A stretch of DNA of 64,000 nt. Source: Akebia trifoliata (taxonomy: Eukaryota > Streptophyta > Magnoliopsida > Ranunculales > Lardizabalaceae). The stretch spans positions 11,332,967 to 11,396,966 of the forward strand of contig CM030706.1 in NCBI GenBank assembly GCA_017979445.1, given 5' to 3'. This document shows, piece by piece, positions 12,553 through 24,525 of this stretch. The translations under genes were made by a program, and so were the position numbers. Each line of letters opens with the position of its first letter. Positions within the stretch are counted from its first letter, which is position 1. The notes under the pieces were generated by a model. The model worked only from the letters and a program-made list of their open reading frames with translations. It had not been told where the DNA came from and ran no database searches.

Positions 12553-13500
12553 TCAACAGAGGTCACCTTGGAGTAGGAGGGGCAAAGAGTTGCGAGTTGA
12601 GTAGGTATTGCTTAATTTTATCGAATACTTCGTAGTAGTCTTTGTTCCATTTTTTTGGTGTATCTTTCTGAGTAACTTGAAAACTGACTTATATATAGGT
12701 GTGAGTTGAGCAGCAAATCGGCTGATATACTGTATTCCCCCCATAAATGCCATGACATCCATTTCTGAAATGAGTGCCTTCATCTCGAGGATATATTTGG
12801 TCTTTGTTAGATATATTTCGATGCCTCTTCTACTGATGATGAATCCCAATAGCTTATCCAATGTTGTCTTGAATACATATTTTGCTGGGTTGAGCCTTAA
12901 ATTATATTTTCTTAATCGGTCGAACAACTTCTTGAGATTTACCAAATGGTCTTCTACTATGCCGGACTTAGCGATCATGTTATCTACGTAAACCTTCATT
13001 TCCTTATGGATCATGTCATGGAATAATACAATCATTGCACATTGATAAGTTGCCCCTGCGTTTTTTAACCCGAATGGCGTGGCTTTGTAGTGGAAAGTAC
13101 TCCATGACATGATGAATGTGATCTTTTCTTGGTTTTCTTCTAACATTTTTATCTAATTATAGCCTGAGAACCTATCCATGAAAGAGAACATGCCATGCCT
13201 TGCTGTATTGTCAACTAGAGTGTCGATGTGTGGTAGTGAGAAGTCATCCTTCAGGATTAGTTTTGTTTAGGTCCCGATAATAAACACACATGCGTACCAT
13301 TCCATCTTTCTTAGGTACTGGGATGATGTTAGCCAACTACTTGGGGTATGTAGAAACTGCAAGGAATCTGACTTGAAATTTCTTCATGACCTCATCCTTG
13401 ACCTTGAGGGTCCATTCTGGCTTCAATTTTCTCAATTTTTACTTGATCGGCTTACTTCCGGAAGTGATTGGTGGTTTGTGGACGACAAGATCTGTGTCTA
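12553..13500 (-). pseudogene. Tat-type reverse transcriptase
   Basis: N-terminal RT motifs lie at about 13,500-13,270 (IPVPKKDGMVRMCVYYRDLN) and continue in another frame as FHYKATPFGLKNAGATYQ and KVYVDNMIAKS. The catalytic box is YVDN instead of YVDD, so one of the two active-site aspartates is lost. The thumb region follows (LRKYNLRLNPAKYVF, LLGFIISRRGIE). Stops and a frame change near 13,146 confirm decay. Upstream on the same strand are the protease and linker, downstream the RNase H. Confidence 0.88.
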
Positions 13501-14577
13501 ACCCAGGCATGCCTTTGTATAACCATGCGAAGACATTTTGGTAATTTTATAGTAGTTCGATAATTTCTTCTTTTTGCTGTCATGTCAGTAATACTTTGAT
13601 TTTGACAATTCGTGGGTCCTCTTTGGTACCAAAATTGATTGAATCCGTATCCTCAATGTTTAGCTAAACACCTTTCTCGTGATGTTCTACCAAATTTTTG
13701 ATTTCTTTAGGCGGGTATTCCATTTAGTCCTCAAACTCTTTTTCGATCCCCATGATGTCAAAGTCGAATTCAAGATCAAAATCATACTCGTCCTTTTCAA
13801 ACTCTGTTCTATCTAGGTACTCATTAGATCGAGACAAATCCATTGAATTTTTTTTTTTTTGATTTTATAAAATATCTAGTTTTTTGCAATTTTGAAAGGT
13901 GTTTGATTTTTTTGGTTTTTGAGATATTTTGATTTTTTTAGGTTTTAAGGAATATTTGTTTTTTTGTTCGTTTTTGGATTATCTGAAATAAGAAGAACAA
14001 TTATGCAAATTCATTAATAAAGATAGGGAGCCTCAAAATAGTATTTCCCAGATGACGAGGGCTTGTTATGATCCTTGGGCAAATTTGATTTTTCTAGCGG
14101 CATTTTTTTGGAGGCCTTAATAGCCTCAAGAGTTAGAGGGAATTCTTCTTAGTTGTTCAAGACCTCCCCTTCTCTGATGGGGTGAATGAAGAGGGAAGGT
14201 GTTTTCCTTGATGGTTCGAAGATGATCATTACTTCTGGTTGAATACTATCAAGGTGGGGTATGGTCCCTCCCAAGCTTGGAGGGATGATAACTGATGCCC
14301 AATTGATGCTGATAGGGAAAAGTGTTTCATTCTCTTCGCTTATAGCAACTTCCACTTTTGCGGGTTCTCGGGTCATTTCTTGCAGACTTTCATTGGAATC
14401 CCCATTGAACAGGACATCAATACTTTCCACAAGGGATGGACGGGACTCGACAACTGAGTCTTCTTGAAGGTGCTTGGGTTTGAAACTTACAGTTCTCGAC
14501 TTTATGGCTGACCTTGGTGGCAGTGGTTCTAGTAACCTGTTGGGTCTGATTTGTGATTTTAGAAAGTTGATGCTCAT
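13501..14577 (-). pseudogene. Linker between protease and RT of the Tat element
   Basis: Minus-strand ORF at 14,149-14,577 (142 codons) has no known domain. It is followed by a stretch reading NYQNVFAWLYKGMPGLD near 13,540, the typical phrase just before the RT in Tat/Ogre polyproteins. Stops occur in between. This is the variable linker, recognised by position and the FAW..(D/G)MPG motif. Confidence 0.6.
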
Positions 14578-14747
14578 ATGAAGAACTCTACCCAGACTCC
14601 AGACATTTGATTTTTATCTAATTGGAGTTCTCTCTTTTTGTCATTCATATCCGATATATCCTTTTTTGTAGGCCTAAATCCCAAACCAAAATAAGGGGGT
14701 GTGTTTTTTTGCTACAACCAGGGTGGCTTTTCCTTTGCCTTTCAGTC

Positions 14748-15352
14748 CTAATCCTTTCTTGGGTCAGTAACTATCTTCTTCAAGACCCAGCCAATCATCA
14801 GACTCACCCTTGATAGTTCTATTTTTACCTTCTCTTTTTCTTTCTCAACGTGGTTAACGATAGTAAATTGGTTGGAATGGTATAATGCCTTATCTTTCGT
14901 TAGTTCTATGTCAATAAAAGGAATGTTCGGAGATCTCCTAGTTGGCATCAGGTTTTCTGCCAAGACAAATATCATCCTCGCCCCACGATAAACTTGACTC
15001 TCTAGTGTAAAGAGGAAGGTACTACCCCTGCAATATAGATCCATGGCCTGTCCAACAGCAAGTTGAATATCGACGGTATTTCCATGACCTCAAACGTTGT
15101 CTCAAATGTACAAGAACCTATAGTAATCGGTAGGTCCACCTCTCCCAAAGAATCCCTTCTTGAACTATCGAAACCTTGGACGACATTATTGTTGGGTTTG
15201 ATATACGACCAATCTACATTGAGCTTATGAAAGGTTTTGAGAGGAAAAACGTTAAGAGCCGAGTCATTGTCAACTAATACCCTGGCAAGCATCATTCCCT
15301 TATACATGACAATGATATTTAACAGTTCGATGTGCCACTGCTCCTCTGGCAC
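14748..15352 (-). pseudogene. Tat-type aspartic protease
   Basis: The protease cuts the Gag-Pol polyprotein. The active-site segment reads ARVLVDNDSALNVFP, where Tat/Ogre proteases usually have D-N-G-S-A-L-N-V: the catalytic Asp is present but the Gly is Asp. The following parts VDLPITIGSCTFETTFEVM and LLLDRPWIYIAGVVPSSLH match the conserved end of these proteases. The frame shifts near 15,010. Confidence 0.82.
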
Positions 15353-15841
15353 GAATTAGCTTTCTGTGAAGACGATAGGATTGGAAGCCATGATCTGACC
15401 AACTGTTTGCTCAAACTATACCGACAAAGTGGTCATAGGTACATTTGATTTTCCTATAACTCTCAATAATACTTCTTGGTGTTTCTCTGATTTTTGTAGA
15501 AGACCTAGAATGTTGATCTGAGCCTATTTTTTGTTCAATTGGTCTATTATATTATGTTCACTTTTGCAAATGAGCTTAATAAAGTCTATTGCCCCTTCAT
15601 CTGATACTTTCACATTTTCCTCTTTTTTGTCATCCTCATACATCTTGTCATTTCCCTTTACTTTTATTTTCTCTTTGTCCTCTGTCCCTTTTGTTATTTT
15701 TTTTGCTTCTTTCCTGTTGTCTACCCCTTTTTACCCCCGTCAATGTGACGATCATTGTCTCATAACTCTATGGGACTGTTTGATTTGAATAGTACGAGAA
15801 ATGTTTAGGGGATATGATGGTCATGATTTGAGACTCTTGCT

Positions 15842-17835
15842 TTAGATGAAGGATAAGAGGTGGTGGACTGGGCTTGATGGTTGGTGTATTAATGTCATGA
15901 ATTTGTGGGTTAGTACGGGATAGGACGAGAGGTGGTCGGGGGGAAAAACTTGAGGTTTGAGAGGTAGGTATAACATAGGGTATGATAAGGGGTGGTTGTG
16001 AAGAAGAACATGAAGTAGGTAATGTGTAAGGTATGATGAGGGGTGGTCAAGATGAGAAGCTTGAAGTTTGAGAGGTGTAGTGTATGATAAGTGGTTGCCT
16101 GAAGGATTTGAGGTTGAGGGGTTGTAGTGAATAGTGAGATTGGCCATTCTATTGGGGAGTTGAGATGGTGATTGATTCGTTGCATCTTGAGGTACAACAT
16201 TAATGCTTGAGGATGCGGGCTCTTTCCTCAGGTTGACTCTAACCTTAGAGCTAATAAGTGCTATCAGAACTGAAGGGTCAAAGCTTAGTGCACCCTTTTC
16301 TATGGCATTTACTATGGGTCCATTGTCTCCCCCATTGTGCATCGGTAAAGGATTTTGATTGATGTTCTACTGAGGCACTTGGGCTGCTAGATTATCCAAA
16401 ATGATTATTTTCCTGTCGATCAGATTTTGAACTTGATGCTTAAGTTGCCAACATTGGTTGGTGGCATGTCCTAGTACACCCATATGAAACTTAAAGAATT
16501 GATTGGGTACCTTTGTCTTTTTATCATCTCTGGGTTTAGCTGCGTCTTGGTGAGATATTCTCTCCTAAGTAGTGCTAAAAGTAGTTTTGATAAAGTCATA
16601 GGCAGGCGAGTGAAGACTCAAGAAACCCTATTGGATTTGCATTTTTCGGCTTAATGATTCTGGGCGAACTATGTGTTTTGACCAAATACTAGGTTTTGGC
16701 CAAACTGAAAGGGTTGCGGAATAGGTGCAGCTTGAGGTGGGTTAACCTTGAAAGGGACCTGACGTACTAACGGCCTTTGGTTTGGTACTGAGATGAAGAA
16801 TGGTTGAACAAGTTGTACATTGTTAACTTGCGCTTCATCCTTCTTCTTATTCAAGATTACTAGTTTATGTTGAGTAAACCCCCCTGTTGGTACCCCTAGA
16901 CTGGAAAAGTCATAGATCATACCCGACCAGATACCATCTTCTACCCGATCTGCCACTTGGGCCAATAACGAGAAGTTTGCAGTTGTATGACCCACTAGAT
17001 GCGTGTAGAATGAGTGGCCTAGAGTAGAGATGAATATGGTAATCATCTCTTATTCAATCATTGATATTTTCATTTTAGAGGCCGATTCCCACCACCTTTG
17101 GGCGTACTCCTTCACGTTTCCCTTTGTTTTCTGGGTCATCTTTGCCATATTATTCATGTCCAGCCCCATATCTGTATTGAACCTGTACTCTTCTAAGAAA
17201 ATCATAGTAGATCATGCCAACTCTTAATCAGAAAATGATCCAACTGACAGAACCATGAAATGGCCGCCCCCAAATTGGCACATAGATATATAGTAGAGTT
17301 TCAAATGTGACATAGGGCATTTGATGCCGTTATACTTCTCGAAGTCAAGACACTTGAACTTCGGCAGTAGTAGTGCATTCGGTTATAGGCAAAGATCTCT
17401 GAACCTCATTCTGTTTTGTGGAATCCTTCCCTTTCATTATTCTGATTTCTTCCTCGATTACCTCCAGCTTGTTGGCTAGTTTTCCTCTATTGTGCTTCCC
17501 ACCTCAGTTGCTTTAAATTCGAGTTCTTCCTCTTGAACGACTTCTTGTCATTATGGGTAGCAATGAATGTGAATTGGTGGTCTTTGATTGGCCAGAGCCA
17601 TGGGTAGTAAGGTATTTTGCGTTGGTGGCATTTGTTATTGTTGCAGTTGTTTTAGTATAGCCTAATTTGAGCCAGAAGCTTGATGTTAGACAACCTGAAT
17701 AATGTTTAGATTTTACATCATTAGATCCAAAATCTTATCATGTTTTTCCAGTACCTTTACCACAAAATCTAGCTTCGAGTTGAGATCTATTACCACTTTC
17801 ACCACTGACTGTTGAGGTTGCTCTAAGGTACTCAT
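15842..17835 (-). pseudogene. Tat-type Gag
   Basis: Gag forms the particle. The likely start is an ATG at 17,835 (minus; MSTLEQPQQSVVKVVIDLNS), before which lie tandem arrays. The capsid-like part shows PKFKCLDFEKYNG near 17,350 and KGNVKEYAQRWWESA near 17,100, typical of the retrotransposon gag domain. The C-terminal half (16,669-17,046 and 15,842-16,342) is Pro/Gln/His-rich. Several stops and frameshifts are present. Confidence 0.75.
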
Positions 17836-18054
17836 AATTGGTTGCGAGCATAGAAAATAATGAGGATTGTTAGATGGCAAGTACTTTTTTTTGTGTCATT
17901 TGGCCACCTATAAACAAGAGGTTGAACGATATCATATTATTGACACAATGAGGATGCATGATGATTTATTAGGTCAAATTAGATTAATTTATAAAGTTGA
18001 ATTAAAAAAGCCATAGATTCGGTTAGATATCAGATTTGTGAATGTTCGTTAGCA

Positions 18055-18588
18055 TGAAACTAGATTTTTGTCAGCACGGAGCTGGAGGTTTATCGGCATG
18101 GAATCTAAGGTTTATTAGCACGGAGCTAGGGTTTATCAACATAGAATTAGAGATTCATTGGCACGGAGCCAGATTTTTGTCAACATGGAATTGGAGCACG
18201 GAGTTAGGGTTTGTTAGCACGAAGCTAAAAGTTCATCAGCAAGAGAGCCGAAGGTTTATCAACACGAAGTTGGGTATTTGTCAGTATGAAGCTGAAGGTT
18301 TATCGACATAGACCCAGAGGTTTGTCAGTACGAAGTTGGGGGTTTATCGACACGGAATTGAGTTTTGTTAATACGGAGCTGGAGTTTATCAACGTGGAGT
18401 TGGGGTTGGTCAACACGGAGTTGGGTATTAGTCAACATGGAGTTGGGAGTTTATCGGCACAGATTCAGAGGTTTGCTAGCACAGAACTGGAGGTTTATCA
18501 ACACGGAGCTAGAGGTTTGTTAATACGAAGCTAGGTATTGGTCAGCACGAAGTTGGGGTTAGCCAGCACGGAGCTGAAGGTTGTTGAT
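18055..18588 (+). repeat. 21-23 bp tandem array, about 24 copies
   Basis: Successive units of the type TCAGCACGGAGCTGGAGGTT(TA) follow with few breaks and 10-30% difference from unit to unit. The open frames here (18,042-18,534) come only from the repeat. It lies upstream of gag in the backbone element's sense. Confidence 0.9.
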
Positions 18589-18589
18589 T

Positions 18590-19098
18590 GTGGGTAATAA
18601 CCCATTTTAGGGTCGATGCAAATAATAGACTTGATTAGGGTTAACAACAGTTGGTAAACTTGATTAGGGTTAACAAAGAGGTAAATAACTCAATTAGGGT
18701 CCATTTGATGGATGTGGACCCAATTAGGGTCGACTTGATGGATATTGACCCAATTAGGGTTAAAATAAAAGTAATTGACCCAATTAAGGTCAACTTGATG
18801 GATATGGACCCAATTAGGGTCAAGGGGTGGTAAATAACCCAAACAAATGTCAACTCAATGGATGTGGGCCCAATTGGGGTCGAGGAAAATTAATGACTCC
18901 ATTAGGATCTATTTGATGGATGTGTACCCAGTTAGGGTCAAGGAGTGGTGAATGATCCAATTAGATTCAACTCGATGGATGTGGACCCAATTAGGGTCAA
19001 ATCGATGGGTGTGGACCCAATTAGGGTCAAAGGAAAGTGAATGACCCTATTAGGGTCAATTTGATGGATGAGGCCCAATTGGGTCAAGAAGAAAATAG
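18590..19098 (+). repeat. About 30-bp tandem array with built-in hairpin (left part)
   Basis: Units alternate GGATGTGGACCCAATTAGGGT with CAACTTGAT or CAAGGGGTGGTAAAT. The core GACCCAATTAGGGTC is an inverted repeat (5-bp stem, 5-bp loop). The array is cut at 19,098 by the nested block and continues after 32,848. Confidence 0.9.
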
Positions 19099-19103
19099 AT
19101 AAC

Positions 19104-20434
19104 TATAGACACCTCATTTTTGCACTCACCTGATTAATCAATTCATCAACGCGATCACGACGATTCCCAATGGTGGATGATTATTTCAATTCTTTATTTG
19201 TAACTAGATATGTTTCAGAAATTCGGATGAGGTATCTCAAACTAACAAAACTATAAAAATCACGCTATGCTAGGAAAATATAACTCCAAAAACATATAAA
19301 TCATCATCTTGCAGACAAAATGAAGCTTTACGATAAAAATCACTAAAAAATGAGCAAATTATCAAAATACGCTTAACATCAAAACAACCCTAGAGCCCAC
19401 AGTACGCTTAGGAAAACTCTTTTAAATACATAAAACAACAAATTGAAATCAAATAAATCATTTCGTCAATTTTCACCAAATTTGATAAAATTACAAAAAT
19501 ACCCCTCATAAGGGTTAACAATCATTTCACGCCAAATTTTTTTATAAATAACACAAACCAATAATCCCATTGAATTCTTTACGAAAAATCGATTCCAAAA
19601 TATCCCGGAACATCAAAAACTGACTTGAAACGCAAAAATTCTCTTCGGGGGCAAAACGATAATTTTCTAATTTTTAAAATTTTTAATTTTAAAATTAATA
19701 AATAAAATATTAATTAACGTAAAGTAAAATCCTAATAAAATTAAAAATCTAAATCAAGTCAATCTTATAAGACTTAAGTCAAAACCCTAATCAAGTCAAT
19801 CACATAAGACTTAAGTCAAAACCCTAATTAAAATCCTAATATAAAAAGACCAAGTCAATCTCATAAGACTAAAGTCAAAACCCTAATTAAAATCCTAATC
19901 TAAAAAGACTAAGTCAATCTCATAAGACTAAAGTCAAAACCCTAAAAGAAATCTCATCAAATACTAACTCTACCTAAAAAACTCTATAAATAGAGAGCTT
20001 CCACCACCTAATTTCGTAGGTCAAAGAAAATCCTAGAAAAAGTAGGTCAAAAAGCCATCCTAGCCTTCCCAAAACCCTGATTTTGAAGCCCTAACCCCTT
20101 ACCGATCATCCAGACCCTAACTCTTATAAAAAAAGACTCTCAAAACTCTCCAAAAATCACCTAGAAACCTATCATAAAATTAGGAAAAATTTAGATTTAT
20201 GGAGGAGATACTTCGTTTTGGAGACCTGAAGCAAATCATGTGATAGAACAAAGCGATGAGAATTTATACGAGAAGTTGTTCAACCATATCTGAGGAAACA
20301 AGTCGTTGCAATCGTCACAGGTATAATTTTTTTGACTTTTTTGATTTATTTAAGGTCTTTACCAATCTAATATTCTTGGGAATTAGTAGAGACCGGCAAT
20401 TGTCGAGCGGGGGGGGGGGGGGTTGGTGCCTAAT
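19104..20434 (+). mobile_element. Solo LTR A/E, left part (outer level of the nest), TSD ATAAC
   Basis: Starts TATAGACACCTC (the family start TGTAGACACC with one G-to-A change) after ATAAC at 19,099-19,103. A TATAAATA box lies at 19,985-19,992. The LTR breaks off at GGTGCCTAAT (20,434) and continues at 32,670. The joined LTR is about 1.5 kb. The far end is followed by ATAAC, completing the TSD. Confidence 0.88.
20409..20422 (+). repeat. G14 homopolymer
   Basis: Fourteen consecutive G residues lie in LTR A, 8 bp from the CTAAT target of the next insertion. Sister LTR C has only GGGCGGGG at this place. Confidence 0.9.
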
Positions 20435-22074
20435 TGAAAGTGCCATTGATCCGTTGAGTGTGCTGATCCACTTTTGATTTTTGAAGTTTGGGAGTCACCA
20501 CCTAGTTATTACGGTCTAGGAACCGAACACTGACTCTAAAAGATAAATAATATTAATCTACGAAAGAAAAATACGGGTCCGGGAATCACGTTACGAGGTT
20601 GGAAGGTGTTAGGCACCAACCCCGCCCAACAAACGTCGATCTCTATTAATTCCCAAATAAAACTACATTGCTAACAAGACCCAAATAACAATAAAAAAAT
20701 AAAAATAGTCACATTTTCTAAATGCAACGGTTTTGTTCCCTCAGATATGATAGAACAACTCCTTGTACAGTATTTTTCGCTTCGTTTTGTTGTCAGATAT
20801 GATTTCTGATCTCCAAGTTGAGGTATCTTCTTCTTGGATCTGTGAGTTTTCTGATTTTTTTTATAGATTTTAAGGTGTTTTAGAAATATTTTTAGGCGTT
20901 TTTTGAGCTAAAGTTGGGGTATAGATGTTAGGTAAGGAGTTGGGGCTTCAAAATTAAGGTTTATGCGAGGCTAGGAAAGCTTTTTGACCTACTTTTCTTA
21001 GGGTTTCTTTTTTGATACGAAAATAGGTTGTAGAGACCCCTATTAATAAATTTTTTTGAGTAGAGTTAGTGTTTAATTAGGTTTCCTTTAGGGTTTTAAT
21101 CAGGGTTTTTGACTTTAGTCTTATGAGATTGACTTAGTCTTATTAGGGTTTTAATTAGGGTTTTGACTTTAGTCATATGAAATTGACTTGATTAGATTAG
21201 GGTTTTAATTAGGATTTTGACTTTAATCTTATGAGATTGACTTGATTAGTTTAGATTAGGGTTTTAATTAGGGTTTTGACTTTAGTCTTTTGAAATTGAC
21301 TTGATTAGTTTAGATTAGGGTTTTAATTAGGGTTTTGACTTAAGTCCTATGAGATTGACTTGGTTTCGGGGTTTGACTTAAGTCATACTTGATTGACTTG
21401 ATTTTAGGATTTGACTTATGTCTTACTTGATTGACTTTAATTTTAATTAGGGTTTCACTTCACATTAATTATGTTTTAATTATTAATTTCAGAATTTTTA
21501 ATTATTAAAATTGTAAAATTATCGTTTTGCCCTCGGAGAGGATTTTTTGCGTTTTAATTCATTTTTCAATGTTCTAGGATGTTTTGGAATCGATTTTTTG
21601 AAAGGAATTCAATGGAAATGTTGGTTTGTCTTACTTATGAATTTTTTTGTGCGAAATGGTCATGAACTTTATGAGGGGCATTTTTGTACTTTTGTCGAAT
21701 TTTGTGAAAATTGACGAAATGGTTTATTTGATTTCATTTTGTTATTTTATGTCTTCGAATGGATTTTCCTAAGCGTAATGTAGGCTCTAGGACTATTTTG
21801 ATGTTAGGGGTATTTTGGTAATTTGGTCATTTTTCAGTGATTTTTATCGTAAATTTTTTTTGTCTGTAAAATGATGATTTCTACGTTTTTGGAGTTATAT
21901 TTTCCTAGTATAGTGTGGTTTCTATAGTTTTGTTAGTTTGAGATACTTCATCCGGATTTCTGAAACATATCTAGTAACAAATAAAGCATTGGAATGATCA
22001 TCCATCATTGGGAACCATCGCGATCGGGTTGACGAGTTGATTAATCAGGCAAAAGCAAAAATGGGGTGTCTACA
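20435..22074 (-). mobile_element. LTR B (3' LTR of the nested element)
   Basis: 1,640 bp; TG...CA ends; about nine-tenths identical to LTR D in the stretches I compared by eye. Hairpin motif at 20,605-20,617. A minisatellite of about 50-60 bp units (GATTGACTTGATTAG... TTTTGACTTTAGTCTTATGA, split) lies at about 21,090-21,400. Confidence 0.88.
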
Positions 22075-22080
22075 GATGCC

Positions 22081-23805
22081 TGTAGACACCCCATTTTTGC
22101 ACTCGCCTGATTAATCAACTCGTCAATCCGATTGCAATGATTCCCAATGATGGATGTGTATTCCGTTACTTTATTTTGTTACTAGATGTGTTTCAGAAAT
22201 CCGGATGAGGCATCTCGAATTGACAAAACCTTAGAAACCACGCTATGCTAGGAAAATACGACCCCAGAAACATAGAAATCATCATCTTGCAGACCAAAAA
22301 GAAACTTCACGATAAAAATCACTAAAAAATTATCAAATTACCAAAATACCCCTAACCTCAAAACAACCCTAGAGCCTACGTTACGCTTAGGAAAACTCTC
22401 TCGAACACATAAAATAACAAATCGGAACCAAATAAATCATTTCACCAATTTTAACAGAATTTGACAAAATTACGAAAATGCCCCTCATAAAGTTCACAAT
22501 CATTTCACATAAAAATTTTCATAAATGACAAAAACCAACATTCTCATTGAATTCCTTACGAAAAATCGATTAAAAAACATCTTAGAACATTAAAAACCGA
22601 CTTAAAACGTGAAAAGTCCTCTCCGGGGGCAAAACGGTAATTTCAAAATTTTCATAATTAAAAAATTCGAAATTAATAAATAAAATATTAAATAATTAAA
22701 GTGAAACATTGATGAAATTAATTTAAAATTTTGAACCTAAAAAATCGATCAATCGGACTTTCGGGTAAAATTGTTGAGGGTTCGTGGGATATTTCTTTAA
22801 GGACCCCTCCATTTGGGGGTCCAAAGAATTAAAGAAATAATGGAAGGGGGTTCTCCAAAATTTAAAGTCAATCAAGCAAGACTGTAGTCAAAGTATTAAA
22901 GTCAATCAAGTGAGACTAAAGTCAAAATTAAAGTCAATTAAGCAAGACTGAAGTCAAAATATTAAAAGTCAATCAATTAAGACTAAAGTCAAAACATTAA
23001 AAGTCAATCAAATAAGACCAAAAGTCATAATAGAATTCTAATTAAATAATAACTCTATCTAATAGAGTTCTAACTTAAAAATAATTCTACCTAAAACAAT
23101 TCTAATTAAAACACAATTCTACCTAAAACAATTAAAAGATCTCTAATTAAACACTAACTCTATCCACATCAACCTTAAAAAAATTCTATAAATAGAGATG
23201 CTCACACCCTATTTTTGTATCAAATCATAAACTCTAAGAGAAGTAAGTCTAGAAGCTCCCCTAGCCCCCCATAAACCCTAGTTTTGGAGTCCCAACTCCT
23301 TACCTAACATCCCTCCTTCAATTTTAGTCTAGAAAACACCTAAAATCCCTCCAAAATCCCTCCAAAAACACCCCCAAATCTGCAACAAACTTGAAGAGTT
23401 CAGATCCAAAAACAAGGAGATACCTTGATCTAGGAGATCCGAAGTCAAATCCGAAGACAGAACGAAGCAAGGGAATACAGTACAAGGAGCTCTTTTTATC
23501 AGATCTGAGGGAACAAAATCCTTGCTATCGGAAAGGTATGTAATTTTTTTATTTTTATCTAGGTTTTTAGCAATGTGATATATTTGGGAAGTTAGTAGAG
23601 ACCGGCTTTGGCCGGGCGGGGTTGGTGCCTAACACCTTCCAACCCCGTAACATGATCCCCGAATTCAGATTTTTTGTGGTAGATTAGTTATTTTTATCCA
23701 TGTTAGAGTCAGTTTGGTTCCTAGACCACAATAACTAGGTGGCGACTCCCAAACCTCAAGAGTCAAAAGCTGATCCGCGCACCCCGCGGATTGAGGGCGC
23801 TTTCA
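22081..23805 (+). mobile_element. Solo LTR C, TSD ATGCC
   Basis: 1,725 bp, TGTAGACACC...GGCGCTTTCA, flanked by ATGCC at 22,076-22,080 and 23,806-23,810. TATAAATA box at 23,187-23,194; hairpin motif at 23,624-23,636. It is the same family as LTRs A, B and D but opposite to B. It sits 6 bp from LTR B, in the polypurine tract of the nested element. Confidence 0.92.
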
Positions 23806-23822
23806 ATGCCCCTTTTTGAGAG
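23806..23822 (-). other. Polypurine tract of the nested element, split by LTR C
   Basis: Without LTR C the minus strand would read a CTCAAAAAGGGGCATC tract directly before the LTR start TGTAGACA, a normal polypurine tract. The last residues lie at 22,075-22,080 on the far side of LTR C. Confidence 0.7.
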
Positions 23823-24118
23823 AGGGTTGAAGCAAACTAGATAACATATCTATAGATAGTGTGATATCTAAATGTCAAAGCTAGTGATAGTTCATTTTGC
23901 AGCTTGATTTAGTAATTCGTCTGGACGTTCAGATCCTTGAAGGCGAGCTCTTCCCGAACTAAAAGTTGTCATGTCCTCGAGCGCGAGCTCTCACTGACAG
24001 TATCAAATCCTTGAATTTTTAAAAAATTCTCCTTGATTAACGAAACAAATGTGCAAGTACGTGCACTTAAAATCTAAAATAAATTTCAAAGAGTTTAAGT
24101 GAGAACTAAGTAGAATCT

Positions 24119-24281
24119 GAGCATAAAGTGAGTATAAACTGAGCATAAACTTAGCATAAACTGAGCATAAACTTGGCATAAACTGGGCATAAACTGAACA
24201 TAAACTGAGCATAATCTGAGCATAATCTGAGCATAAACTGAGCACAAACTGGGCATAAATTGAGCATAAGTTGGACACAAC
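24119..24281 (-). repeat. 11-bp minisatellite, about 14 copies
   Basis: Units of GAGCATAAACT run head to tail with few substitutions. It lies between the integrase end and the 3' LTR of the nested element, the place where plant Tat-type elements often carry variable tandem repeats. The reverse-strand frames seen here are products of the repeat. Confidence 0.92.
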
Positions 24282-24282
24282 A

Positions 24283-24525
24283 GAGCATAATTCCGAGAAA
24301 ACCCTCGGCGGTATCCGAGCATAATTCGGAGAAACCCTCGGCGGTATCTGAGCATAATTCCGAGAAAACTCTCAGCGGCATCTGAGCATAATTTTGAGAA
24401 ACCCTCGGCGGTATCTGAGCATAACTCTGAGAAAACCCTCAACGGTATCTGAGCATAATTCTGAAAAACCCTTGGCCGTATCTGAACATAATTATGAGAA
24501 AATCCTTGGCGGCATTTGGCTAAGT
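24283..24525 (-). repeat. 33-34 bp minisatellite with hairpin, about 7 copies
   Basis: Units have GAGCATAATTCCGAG, then AAAACCCTCGGCGGTATCT. CCGAG and CTCGG form a stem in each unit. The unit begins with the GAGCATAA of the adjoining 11-bp repeat, so it may have grown from it. Confidence 0.9.

Noticed and set aside
18042..18534. Two plus-strand ORFs of 82-89 codons
   Set aside because: Produced by the 22-bp tandem array; no start context or domain.
24003..24442. Overlapping minus-strand ORFs of 76-115 codons rich in Cys, Ser, Tyr and Leu
   Set aside because: They are read-through of the 11-bp and 34-bp tandem repeats; an open frame is a by-product of a repeat without stops.
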